Shown here: in pieces, positions 14,349-21,712 of the stretch
Layout: every line of letters starts with the position of its first letter
How positions within the stretch are numbered: position 1 is the stretch's first letter
Assembly (NCBI GenBank): GCA_002309695.1
Contig: DBXV01000008.1
Coordinates: forward strand, 256,076-279,992
Length of the DNA stretch: 23,917 nt
Source: Myxococcales bacterium UBA1203
GTDB taxonomy: Bacteria > Myxococcota > Myxococcia > Myxococcales > UBA5297
Reading direction: 5' to 3'
Notes under the pieces: generated by a model
The model's database searches: none
Told to the model about the DNA's origin: nothing
What the model saw: the letters and a program-made list of their open reading frames with translations, nothing else
Position numbers and translations under genes: made by a program

Positions 14349-14476
14349 GAGCTCCAGAAGGAAATTTTTTCGCCGCTTGTTTGTTTTTCCCGAGTCTCTT
14401 CTTCCCCGATGCGCCCGCTCTGAGCACACGAACTGGAAGGAGGGATTCGTTTTTTTCCTGGAAAGGTGGACCTCAA

Positions 14477-15055
14477 ATGACAGATGCGGACGCAGGCAAG
14501 CCGGGGACGGATAAGCGCTGGTATGTGGTTCACACTTATTCAGGATTTGAAAACAGGGCGAAGAAGAGCCTGGAGGAGCGCATTCGCACCGAGGGGATGG
14601 AGAGCGACTTCGGCGAAATTAAAATTCCGACGGAGGAAGTCGTCGGAATGTTTAAGGGAACCCGGCGGACCAGCTCCCGCAAATGCTATCCCGGCTATAT
14701 ATTGGTCGAGATGGTGATGAGCGACAGAAGCTGGCACTTGGTCAAGGCGACGCCGAAGGTCACGGGCTTTGTGGGCGGCACTCAGACAATGGAACTGAAT
14801 ATGATTCCATGGCTGAGCAAGGCAGAGGCTGATCGGCTGACGGCTTCCGAGAGTGAGCAGGCGGCCGCGCCCAAGCCTAAAATTGAATTTGGCGTCGGCG
14901 AGAGCGTCCGCGTCATTGACGGGCCCTTCGCCAATTTCAACGGCGTCGTGGAGACCGTGGACAACGGCAAGGGCCGGCTGAAAGTCACGCTCTCGATGTT
15001 TGGCCGTTCGACACCTGTGGAGCTGGATTTTATGCAGGTCGAGAAGGCTTCCTGA
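14477..15055 (+). CDS. nusG: Transcription termination/antitermination protein NusG
   Basis: This 192-residue protein has the N-terminal NGN domain (KRWYVVHTYSGFENRAKKSL at the start, then CYPGYILVEM) that binds the RNA polymerase clamp, and a C-terminal KOW domain (VGESVRVIDGPFANFNGVVE) that contacts Rho or ribosomal protein S10. It is about ten residues longer than E. coli NusG (181), mostly in the linker (ASESEQAAAPKPK). The start at 14477 has AGGTGG upstream; the frame runs open to 14381 without family sequence. It is downstream of secE and upstream of rplK, the usual place. A strong terminator follows it, so rplK may have its own promoter. Confidence 0.95.
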   Translation: MTDADAGKPGTDKRWYVVHTYSGFENRAKKSLEERIRTEGMESDFGEIKIPTEEVVGMFKGTRRTSSRKCYPGYILVEMVMSDRSWHLVKATPKVTGFVGGTQTMELNMIPWLSKAEADRLTASESEQAAAPKPKIEFGVGESVRVIDGPFANFNGVVETVDNGKGRLKVTLSMFGRSTPVELDFMQVEKAS

Positions 15056-15067
15056 AAGATGGACACC

Positions 15068-15106
15068 GCGCCGGAGGAACCTCGTTCCCCCGGCGCTTTT
15101 TCTTTT
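15068..15106 (+). terminator. Terminator after nusG
   Basis: GCGCCGG-A-GGAAC pairs with GTTCC-C-CCGGCGC around a three-base loop, then TTTTTCTTTT. It is a strong intrinsic terminator 13 bases after the nusG stop, inside what is often one secE-nusG-rplK operon. Confidence 0.85.
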
Positions 15107-15266
15107 ATTCTTCATGCCCTTTATCTTTTTATTTTTGATGAAGGGATTGAATTGAGCGGGCTGGTCTGATTGCCCGTTTCAGAGGGCCCCCCGCACAGGG
15201 AAGGGCGCTTTCAGCCGCTCCTGACAATTTGAAGACGCCAGGAATACGGCATTTGGTCACACCAAA

Positions 15267-15298
15267 GGTGGGAGGACGCTGAGACGTCCGATTGCACC
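15267..15298 (+). promoter_or_regulatory. Ribosomal protein L1-binding leader of rplK-rplA
   Basis: The outer helix GGTG/CACC, an asymmetric loop with GGA on one side and GATTG on the other, and the inner helix GGACG/CGTCC around CTGAGA match the helix-loop-helix shape that L1 recognises in 23S rRNA and in its own message. It lies about 22 bases before rplK. In E. coli, L1 binding near the rplK start represses translation of L11 and L1. The structure is seen; its use here is inferred from known biology. Confidence 0.7.
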
Positions 15299-15319
15299 AC
15301 ACAAAGGCGGTTAAACATC

Positions 15320-15769
15320 ATGGCGAAGAAGGTTACGGGACAGGTCAAACTGCAAATCGCCGCTGGCAAGGCCAATCCGGCCCCCCCGGTGGGCCCCGCT
15401 CTGGGCCAGCACGGCGTCAACATCATGGATTTCTGCAAGCAGTTCAACGCCCGCACACAGCCCCAGGCCAAGGATGGCCTGATTATTCCTGTCGTTATTA
15501 CGATTTATTCCGACAGGTCGTTTACTTTCATTCTCCGCACGCCTCCCGCGGCTGTTTTGCTGAAAAAAGCTGCCGGTCTGCATACAGAGAAAAAGAAAGG
15601 CTCCGGCTCCCACAAGCCCGGCAAGGAGAATGTGGGCAAGGTGACCCGCAAGCAGATTGAGGAAATCGCCAAGACGAAGGCCGAGGAGCTCACTGCCGCT
15701 TCCATCGAGGCTGCCATGCGCACCATCGAGGGCACCGCGCGTTCCATGGGCATCGAAGTCGTCGATTGA
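15320..15769 (+). CDS. rplK: 50S ribosomal protein L11
   Basis: This 149-residue protein starts MAKKVTGQVKLQIAAGKANP and contains the L11 signatures APPVGPALGQHGVNIMDFCK and KKKGSGSHKPGKENVGKVT, ending with GTARSMGIEVVD. E. coli L11 has 142 residues. L11 binds the GTPase-associated centre of 23S rRNA and is needed for stringent activation of RelA. The ATG at 15320 follows AGGCGG. It is the first gene of a two-gene unit with rplA, 87 bases apart, behind the L1-binding leader. Confidence 0.97.
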   Translation: MAKKVTGQVKLQIAAGKANPAPPVGPALGQHGVNIMDFCKQFNARTQPQAKDGLIIPVVITIYSDRSFTFILRTPPAAVLLKKAAGLHTEKKKGSGSHKPGKENVGKVTRKQIEEIAKTKAEELTAASIEAAMRTIEGTARSMGIEVVD

Positions 15770-15856
15770 GACGATTTTTTTCTACGCAAATTTTTGGGGT
15801 GGGAGAGCCGCGCACTGAATGCGGCTCGTCTGGACCACCGTCAGGAGTGAGTTTCA

Positions 15857-16582
15857 ATGGCAGGTAAGGCTTATGAAGCAGCGGCGAAGGTAATTGACCG
15901 CACGAAGAAGTTTTCTCCGGGTGATGCTTTTGCCCTGCTCAAGCAGTCCTATGATGCTGGCCTCAAGGCCCATGCCCCCCGCAAGGGTGAGCGCAAGACG
16001 ATGGATGAGACCGTCGAGGTCGCCATCAATCTGGGCGTCAATCCCAAGTATGCTGACCAGATGGTCCGCGGTGCTGTGGTTCTCCCCCATGGTACGGGCA
16101 AGAAGGTGCGCGTCGCTGTCTTTGCCAAAGGCGAGAAGGCCAAAGAGGCAGAGGAAGCCGGTGCGGACATTGTCGGCGCCGAGGATCTGGGAACGAAAAT
16201 TTCCGGCGGCTTCCTCGATTTTGACGCCACGGTCGCAACTCCCGATATGATGGGCGTTGTGGGCCGCCTGGGCCGCGTCCTGGGTCCCCGGGGCCTGATG
16301 CCTAACCCGAAGCTGGGAACCGTCACGACGGATGTCACCCGTGCGGTCAAGGAGCTGAAGGGCGGCCGCGTGGAGTTCCGCGTCGAGAAGGCCGGTATCG
16401 TCCATGCCCGTCTGGGCAAGGCCAGCTTCACCGCCGACCAGCTGCGCGAGAATCTGATGGCGCTGATGGATGTCATCATCAAGGCGAAGCCGGCCACGGC
16501 CAAAGGCACCTATCTGAAGGCCATTTCTATTTCGACGACCATGGGCCCGTCCGTCCGCATCGATGTCAATACTGTCATTTGA
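15857..16582 (+). CDS. rplA: 50S ribosomal protein L1
   Basis: This 241-residue protein carries the L1 hallmark VLGPRGLMPNPKLGTVT and the N-terminal KAYEAAAKVIDRTKKFSP region; the usual length is about 230. L1 forms the ribosomal stalk near the exit site and represses its own operon by binding the leader at 15267-15298. The ATG at 15857 has GGAG ten bases upstream. In most bacteria rplJ, rplL and rpoBC follow; here a strong terminator follows, and then unrelated genes. Confidence 0.97.
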   Translation: MAGKAYEAAAKVIDRTKKFSPGDAFALLKQSYDAGLKAHAPRKGERKTMDETVEVAINLGVNPKYADQMVRGAVVLPHGTGKKVRVAVFAKGEKAKEAEEAGADIVGAEDLGTKISGGFLDFDATVATPDMMGVVGRLGRVLGPRGLMPNPKLGTVTTDVTRAVKELKGGRVEFRVEKAGIVHARLGKASFTADQLRENLMALMDVIIKAKPATAKGTYLKAISISTTMGPSVRIDVNTVI

Positions 16583-16624
16583 TGAATGTGACTGACGAAT
16601 AAAGCCGCAAGGTCAGGTGAAATA

Positions 16625-16662
16625 AAAAAGCGCTGCGAAGCTGATTCGCGGCGCTTTTTTTA
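16625..16662. terminator. Terminator after rplA
   Basis: AAAAAAGCGC-T-GCGAA pairs with TTCGC-G-GCGCTTTTTT around a five-base loop. It ends the ribosomal block 45 bases after rplA. Confidence 0.9.
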
Positions 16663-16736
16663 TATGCGGACCAATAGTTTCACCTTCCCCGGATTGGTCT
16701 GTTGATTTCGTTAATTTCCATGAAAGGAATCTCCTC

Positions 16737-17417
16737 ATGAAATGGAAGTATTTATTGCTGATGATTCTTTCTGTTGCAGCTGCCGCTTTTTTGACTGGCT
16801 GTTCTGAGAAAAAAACGGCTGAAGCGCCGGCCTCTGCTCCCGCGCAGAAGACAAATGCGGACAGCGATAAAGATAAAAATGTAAATGCAGCACCTTCCGG
16901 GGATGCCGCGGGCAATCCGGCAAATCCGGATGCCCCCAAAAAGATATTGGTCGCTTATTATTCGTGGGGAGGCAATACAAAAGTCATTGCTGAATATATT
17001 CATAAGGCTGTGGGCGGAAGTATTTTTGAGATTACGCCCAAAGAGCCCTATTCGACGAGCTATCCCGTTGTTGTGGCCAAGGCCAAGCTGGAAATCGCCA
17101 ATGGCGAGGGCAGAGAACTCGCCGCCAGTGTGCCCAATATCGCCGATTACGATATAATCTTTTTGGGGACGCCCAACTGGTGGGGCACAATGGCGCCGCC
17201 CGTGAGGGCGTTTCTTTCCTCACACGACCTGAACGGCAAAAAAATCTATCCGTTTGTGACGCACGGCAGCGGCGGCCTGCAAAATGTCCACAGCGATATG
17301 AAGAAATTCGCCCCGTCGCTCGATATTTCGGACAGCCCGCTGGCGCTCTATGGCGACAATGTCCAAAAGAGCGAGACGGACGTTCATGCCTGGCTGAGAA
17401 AAATTGGGATGAAATGA
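16737..17417 (+). CDS. Flavodoxin-like lipoprotein
   Basis: This 226-residue protein starts with a lipoprotein signal (MKWKYLLLMILSVAAAAFLT, then G-C), with the lipobox LTGC at about residue 22. A low-complexity linker rich in Ala, Pro, Asn and Asp (about 25-67) leads to a flavodoxin domain: ILVAYYSWGGNTKVIAEYI is the FMN phosphate loop, LGTPNWWGTMAPPVRAFL the second FMN contact, and FVTHGSGGLQNVHSDMKK the third. Flavodoxins of this type carry electrons by FMN. Anchoring to a membrane outside the cytoplasm is unusual because FMN must be supplied there. It follows the rplA terminator and stands alone. GC content is lower than in the ribosomal genes. No promoter was identified with confidence. 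Confidence 0.87.
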   Translation: MKWKYLLLMILSVAAAAFLTGCSEKKTAEAPASAPAQKTNADSDKDKNVNAAPSGDAAGNPANPDAPKKILVAYYSWGGNTKVIAEYIHKAVGGSIFEITPKEPYSTSYPVVVAKAKLEIANGEGRELAASVPNIADYDIIFLGTPNWWGTMAPPVRAFLSSHDLNGKKIYPFVTHGSGGLQNVHSDMKKFAPSLDISDSPLALYGDNVQKSETDVHAWLRKIGMK

Positions 17418-17450
17418 GGGGAAGAAACATCCCCAATGAGTAATAACACA

Positions 17451-17480
17451 GCCCGGGGCGGACGAACCGCAGCCCCGGGC
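17451..17480. terminator. Strong GC hairpin after the flavodoxin gene
   Basis: GCCCGGGGC and GCCCCGGGC are perfect nine-base arms around a 12-base loop, 33 bases past the stop codon. There is no T run on the plus strand, so termination is not certain. It may serve the flavodoxin gene or the convergent gene remnant. Confidence 0.5.
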
Positions 17481-17500
17481 GATTCATGGGGAAGTTGCAA

Positions 17501-17664
17501 TCATTCCTCCGCCGCCCATTCCTTCAAAGCCTTCAATTCATCGTCAAAAAGTCAAAAACAGCGCCGATTTTAATGATTTTCTTATTTCCGACCTCGTATG
17601 GAATCATATAGCCCTTGGAATTGATTTGCTCCATCGCCCCTTTGGCCGTGCCGTGGAGCTTATT
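17501..17664 (-). pseudogene. C-terminal remnant of a PD-(D/E)XK-family (DUF1703-type) protein
   Basis: On the minus strand a fragment reads LHGTAKGAMEQINSKG, then YMIPYEVGNKKIIKIGAVFD. This fits the C-terminal end of the AAA-ATPase-like/PD-(D/E)XK nuclease proteins (DUF1703 family). The frame then hits a stop (LTMN). Two fewer T in the run at about 17,546 would restore FDDELKALKEWAAEE followed by a stop at 17501-17503, the expected ending. A stop (TAG) lies just upstream of the fragment and nothing of the ATPase part is found. It is therefore a decayed tail, a sign of earlier mobile or accessory genes here. The family call rests on pattern memory, not a search. Confidence 0.6.
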
Positions 17665-17679
17665 ACTTCGCTAATATCC

Positions 17680-17736
17680 TCTGAGTGAATTGGTTTGTTG
17701 ATGTTCCCTAGGAACTACAGAAAAATATCACTCAGA
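17680..17736. repeat. Concentric inverted repeat
   Basis: TCTGAGTGA (17680-17688) and TCACTCAGA (17728-17736) are perfect arms. Centred within one base of the same axis is a second near-palindrome, GTTCCCTAGGAAC (17703-17715). The two nested dyads span 57 bases between the gene remnant and the first ankyrin cassette. Function unknown. Confidence 0.6.
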
Positions 17737-17795
17737 TGTTTATGCGCGAGTAATAATAATCACTTTTATCATTGGTTTCGTTCAGTCGTTCCTCT

Positions 17796-17974
17796 CTGAA
17801 AGTTTTCTATTGACACCCGCCGCGGCCTAATGGTAGTTGCCCATCCGTTTTGGCGGGGCAGGGGGAGTGCGCCGAAGCTGCAGCAGGCTAAATGACCTCT
17901 GTCGGGGGTTTTGTATGTTGTTTAGTGGTTGTCTTGTTTCGAGTCATTTGGCTGATTCATAGAAAGGGAAAAAA
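17796..17974 (+). promoter_or_regulatory. Promoter and structured leader, copy 1 (ankyrin gene 1)
   Basis: TTGACA (17810-17815), an 18-base spacer and TAGTTG (17834-17839) are followed by CCCATCCG and TTTTGGCGGGG. The leader then contains GGCAGGGG (17857-17864), which pairs by G-C, A-T and G-T pairs with CCTCTGTC (17896-17903), followed by GGGGGTTTTG. This copy is diverged from copies 2 and 3, but the -35 box, the pairing and the bases before the start codon (GCTGATTCAT then GAAAGGG) are kept. The hairpin plus T run suggests transcription attenuation. Confidence 0.6.
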
Positions 17975-19372
17975 ATGGGACATCTGACCGACGAAGAGAT
18001 TCGTGAGCGTTTGGAAAATGGCGCGGATGTTAATGCGCCGCTGATGGATGATGATGACGATACATTTGAGGGGGAAACGCTTTTAATGCACGTCAATTCG
18101 GGGGAGCTTGCGAAAGAATTGATTGCTATCGGCGCGGACGTCAATGCAAAGGATGATAATGAATGGACGCCGCTGATGTATGCCTGCCGAGAACGCCGTT
18201 TGAATACAGCGCAAGTGCTTATTGAGGCCAACGCCGATGTGAACGCGGCAGACAGGGCCGGGGAAACGCCGCTGATGCTGGCCGCCGAGAGAGGCCTCGC
18301 AGAGGCGGCGGATTGGCTCATCAAAGCCGGGGCGGACGTCAATGCAAAGGACGAGGATGGCAAGACGCCGCTGATGTATGCCTGTGACGTTGTGGATTTG
18401 GCGATGATCTTTGGGTTCGGGGGAGAGGACGAATGTCTCGATGGAAATTTTGATGCAGCGAAAGCGCTCATTGAGGCCGGAGCGGACGTCAATGCAGAGA
18501 GCGCGGATGGCGAGACGCCGCTGATATATGCCTGTCGAAATGGCCGTTTGAGTATAGCGAAAGCGCTCATTGAGGCCGGGGCGGACGTCAATGCAGAGGG
18601 CGCGGACGGCGAGACGCCGCTGATTATTGCCTGTCAAAAGCGCCGTTTGAATATAGCGAAAGCACTCATTGAGGCCGGGGCGGACGTCGAGTCAAAGAAC
18701 GAGCAAGGCCAGACGCTGTTGATATGTGCCAGTAAAGAGGGGAATTTGAAGTTGATTCAGGCGCTCATTGAGCTTGGAGCGGACGTCAATGCAAAGGACG
18801 AGGATGGCGAGACGCCGCTGATACATGCCTGTCGAGAAGACCATTTGGATGCAGCGAAAGCGCTCATTGCGGCAGGAGCTGATCTCAATGTAAGGGACGA
18901 TAATGACTGGACGCCGCTGATGATGTTATGTCTCGATGGAAATTTGGATGCAGTGAATGCGCTCATTGAGGCCGGGGCGGACGTCAATGCCAAGGACAAA
19001 CTTATTGGCCAGACGCCGCTGATGTTTGCATGTCTTTCTTGGAATTTGGATGCAGCGAAAAAGCTCATCGAGGCCGGCGCGGACGTCAATGCAAAAGACA
19101 ATAATGGCCAGACGCCGCTGTTGAATACCTGTCGAGAAGACCATTTGGATATAGCGAAAGCGCTCATTGATGCAGGTGTGGACGTCAATATCGCCGCCGA
19201 GGATGGCTGGACGCCTCTGATGCATGCCTGCTGCAATGGAAATTTGGATATAGTGAAAGCGCTCATTGAGGCCGGGGCGGATATTCAAGCGAAAGATAAT
19301 GACGGCCAAAGTGCTTTGGATAAAACCAAAAAGACCAAAATCCGCACATTGCTGAAAAAAGCACAGAAATAA
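17975..19372 (+). CDS. Ankyrin-repeat protein 1
   Basis: This 465-residue protein has no signal peptide or membrane segment, so it is probably cytoplasmic. After an N-terminal cap (MGHLTDEEIRERLENGADVN, then an acidic DDDDD stretch) come about 12 ankyrin repeats of 33 residues with the core TPLxxAC...ALIEAGADVNAKD. One repeat near residues 128-175 carries an insert of about 17 residues. A lysine-rich cap ends the protein (ALDKTKKTKIRTLLKKAQK). Ankyrin repeats bind other proteins; no enzymatic domain is present. AAGGG lies about seven bases before the ATG. It has its own promoter-leader and terminator. A longer paralogue follows directly. The partner is unknown; the nearby restriction-modification gene is one candidate. 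Confidence 0.9.
   Translation: MGHLTDEEIRERLENGADVNAPLMDDDDDTFEGETLLMHVNSGELAKELIAIGADVNAKDDNEWTPLMYACRERRLNTAQVLIEANADVNAADRAGETPLMLAAERGLAEAADWLIKAGADVNAKDEDGKTPLMYACDVVDLAMIFGFGGEDECLDGNFDAAKALIEAGADVNAESADGETPLIYACRNGRLSIAKALIEAGADVNAEGADGETPLIIACQKRRLNIAKALIEAGADVESKNEQGQTLLICASKEGNLKLIQALIELGADVNAKDEDGETPLIHACREDHLDAAKALIAAGADLNVRDDNDWTPLMMLCLDGNLDAVNALIEAGADVNAKDKLIGQTPLMFACLSWNLDAAKKLIEAGADVNAKDNNGQTPLLNTCREDHLDIAKALIDAGVDVNIAAEDGWTPLMHACCNGNLDIVKALIEAGADIQAKDNDGQSALDKTKKTKIRTLLKKAQK
18150..19300 (+). repeat. 99-base tandem repeats within ankyrin gene 1
   Basis: Units of about 99 bases recur with nearly fixed segments, such as GCGGACGTCAATGC and ACGCCGCTGAT, while codons on the variable face change. 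GACGTC recurs in most units. Confidence 0.85.
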
Positions 19373-19412
19373 TCAGATCAATAAGCATAGGGATTATATG
19401 TTTGAGTAAAAT

Positions 19413-19448
19413 AAATCGGAGCGGCAGATAATGTCGCTCCGATTTTTT
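19413..19448 (+). terminator. Terminator of ankyrin gene 1
   Basis: AAATCGGAGCG pairs perfectly with CGCTCCGATTT around a short loop, then more T. It lies 40 bases past the stop and is nearly identical to the terminator of ankyrin gene 2. Confidence 0.9.
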
Positions 19449-19485
19449 ATATAAATACTTCTCCGGTAGCTGCCCCTCAGCTTTT

Positions 19486-19664
19486 CTGAAAGTTTTCGAT
19501 TGACACCTGCCGCGGCATAAGGGTATTTTTCCATTCGTTTTTGCGGGACAGGGGGAGCGCGCCGGAGCAGCTGCAGGCTCAATGACCTCTGTCGGAGTTT
19601 TTGTGTTTTTGTCTATTGATTGAATCGCTGCGGGCAATTTTTGCTGATTCATGGAAAGGGAAAA
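19486..19664 (+). promoter_or_regulatory. Promoter and structured leader, copy 2 (ankyrin gene 2)
   Basis: TTGACA (19500-19505), an 18-base spacer and TATTTT (19524-19529) are followed by TCCATTCG and TTTTTGCGGG. The leader pairs GACAGGGG (19547-19554) with CCTCTGTC (19586-19593), with an inner GAGC/GCTC hairpin, then GGAGTTTTTGTGTTTTT. It is almost identical to copy 3. The last bases before the gene match copy 1. Confidence 0.68.
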
Positions 19665-21593
19665 ATGAAACATCTGACCGACGAAGAGATTCGTGAGCGT
19701 TTGAAAAATGGCGCGGATGTTAATGCGCCGCTGATGGATGATGGTGACGATACATTTGAGGGGACAACGTTGTTAATGCACGTCAATTCGGCGGAGCTTG
19801 CGAAAGAATTGATTGCCAACGGCGCGGACGTCAATGCAAAGGACGATAATGAATGGACGCCGCTCATATATGCCTGCCGAGGAGGCTATTCGGATGTAGC
19901 GAAAGTTCTCATAGAGGCGGGAGCGGACGTCAATGCAAAAAGCAAGTATGACCAGACGCCGCTGATGTTTGCATGTTTTTCTGGGAATTTGGATGCAGTG
20001 CAAAAGCTCATCGAGGCCGGCGCGGACGTCAATGCAAAGAAGGATAATGGATGGACGCCGCTGATGATTGCCTGCCAAGACGGCCATTTGGATGTAGTGA
20101 AAGTGCTCATCGAGGCCGGCGTGGACGTCAATGCAATGGACGAGGAAGGTGAGACGCCGCTGATATATACCTGTCGAGAAGGCCATTTGGATGTAGCGCA
20201 AGCGCTCATAGAGGCCGGAGCCATCAATGCAACGGACGATAATGACTGGAGGCCACTGATATGTGCCTGTGCATGGGAAAATTTTGAGGTAGCGGAAGCG
20301 CTCATTGATGCTGGAGCGGACGTCAATGCCGCGGACGAGGATGGTCAGACGCCGCTGATGTATGCCTGTGAATGCGAAGCGTGGGATTTTGCGCAAGCGC
20401 TCATAGAAGCCGGAGCAGACGTCAATGCAAAAAATAATAAAGGCCAGACGCCGCTCATATATGTCTGTGAAACATTCGATATAAACGATATAGATATAAT
20501 AAAGTTTAAAGTCCCAGTCCAGGACGTCAATGCCGCGGACGAGGAAGGCGAGACGCCGCTGATATATGCCTGTCGACAGTGCCGTTTGAATATAGCGCAA
20601 GCGCTCATTGAGGCCGGAGCGGACGTCAATGCCGCGGACGAGGATGGCAGGACGCCACTGATGCATACCTGTGACAATGGAAATTTTGATATAGCAAAGG
20701 CACTCATAGAAGCCGGAGCGGACGTCAAGGCCAAAAGCAAGGATGGCTGGCTGCCGCTCATGTATTATGCCTACCAAAAGGGTCATTTAGAAATAGCGAA
20801 AGCGCTTATTGAGGCCGGGGCGGACGTCAATGGAAAGGACAAGGAAGGCAAGACGCCGCTGATGTATGCCAGTGACAATAGAAATTTGGATGTAGCGCAA
20901 GCGCTCATTGAGGCGGGAGCGGACGTCAATGCAAAGGACGCGTATGGCAGGACTCCGCTGATGCGTGCCTATAATAATGCAGCAGTGACGGAAGCGCTCA
21001 TTAAGGCAGGTGCGGACGTCAATGCAAAGGACAGGGAAGGCAAGACGCCGCTGATATATGCCAACGATGCATTAGTGGCAGAAGCGCTCATTGAGGCGGG
21101 AGCGGACGTCAATGTAAAGGACAAGGATGGCGAGACGCCGCTGTTAAATGCCTGTCGAAATGGCCATTTGGATGTAACGCAAGCGCTCATTGAGGCGGGA
21201 GCGGACGTCAATGCAAAGGACGATAATGGATGGACGCCGCTGATGATTGCCTATCTACGGGGCCATTTGGATGTAACGCAAGCGCTCATTGGGGCCGGGG
21301 CGGACGTCAATGCAAAGGACGATAATGACTGGACGCCGTTGATATATGCCTCTCAAGAAGGTCATTTGGATGTAGCGAAAGCGCTCATTGAGGCGGGAGC
21401 GGACGTCAATGCAAAGGACGATAATGACTGGACGCCGCTGATGATGTTATGTCTCGATGGAAATTTGGATGCAGTGAATGCGCTCATTGATGCCGGTGCG
21501 GACGTCAATGCGAAAGATAATGACGGCCAAAGCGCTTTGGATAAAACCAAAAAGACCAAAATCCGCACATTTCTGAAAAAGGCACAGAAGTAA
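19665..21593 (+). CDS. Ankyrin-repeat protein 2
   Basis: This 642-residue protein is a paralogue of ankyrin protein 1. The N-terminal cap (MKHLTDEEIRERLKNGADVN, then PLMDDGDD) and the C-terminal cap (NDGQSALDKTKKTKIRTFLK) are nearly the same, but there are about 18 ankyrin repeats in place of 12. Some repeats are damaged: one lacks two residues of the ADV turn (AGAINATD), two are short, and one near residue 270-305 is replaced by an Ile-rich stretch (DINDIDIIKFKVPVQDVN). No signal peptide or membrane segment is seen. The start at 19665 fits the cap of the paralogue and has AAAGGG upstream. Its own promoter-leader and terminator form a complete cassette. The function is unknown; protein binding is expected. 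Confidence 0.9.
   Translation: MKHLTDEEIRERLKNGADVNAPLMDDGDDTFEGTTLLMHVNSAELAKELIANGADVNAKDDNEWTPLIYACRGGYSDVAKVLIEAGADVNAKSKYDQTPLMFACFSGNLDAVQKLIEAGADVNAKKDNGWTPLMIACQDGHLDVVKVLIEAGVDVNAMDEEGETPLIYTCREGHLDVAQALIEAGAINATDDNDWRPLICACAWENFEVAEALIDAGADVNAADEDGQTPLMYACECEAWDFAQALIEAGADVNAKNNKGQTPLIYVCETFDINDIDIIKFKVPVQDVNAADEEGETPLIYACRQCRLNIAQALIEAGADVNAADEDGRTPLMHTCDNGNFDIAKALIEAGADVKAKSKDGWLPLMYYAYQKGHLEIAKALIEAGADVNGKDKEGKTPLMYASDNRNLDVAQALIEAGADVNAKDAYGRTPLMRAYNNAAVTEALIKAGADVNAKDREGKTPLIYANDALVAEALIEAGADVNVKDKDGETPLLNACRNGHLDVTQALIEAGADVNAKDDNGWTPLMIAYLRGHLDVTQALIGAGADVNAKDDNDWTPLIYASQEGHLDVAKALIEAGADVNAKDDNDWTPLMMLCLDGNLDAVNALIDAGADVNAKDNDGQSALDKTKKTKIRTFLKKAQK
19850..21530 (+). repeat. 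99-base tandem repeats within ankyrin gene 2
   Basis: The repeat unit is the same as in ankyrin gene 1. The unit coding DNDWTPLMMLCLDGNLDAVN at about 21,425-21,490 matches the one at about 18,900-18,965 in gene 1 almost base for base. Confidence 0.85.
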
Positions 21594-21640
21594 TCAGATC
21601 AATAAGCGCAGGAATTATATTATATATTTGAGTAAAAATA

Positions 21641-21676
21641 AATCGGAGCGGCAGAGAATGTCGCTCCGATTTTTTA
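21641..21676 (+). terminator. Terminator of ankyrin gene 2
   Basis: AATCGGAGCG pairs with CGCTCCGATT around a short loop, followed by more T. It matches the terminator of ankyrin gene 1 except for a few loop bases. Confidence 0.9.
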
Positions 21677-21712
21677 TATAAATACTTCTCCGGCAGCTGT
21701 CCCCCAGATTTT

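Noticed and set aside
19773..20786. Long minus-strand frames inside the ankyrin genes
   Set aside because: They arise from the 99-base (multiple of three) periodicity, which keeps antisense frames open; the products are repetitive and match no family.
18150..21530. The regular 99-base repeats as a possible CRISPR array
   Set aside because: The repeats lie within open coding frames, translate to ankyrin repeats, and have no separate spacers or cas genes.
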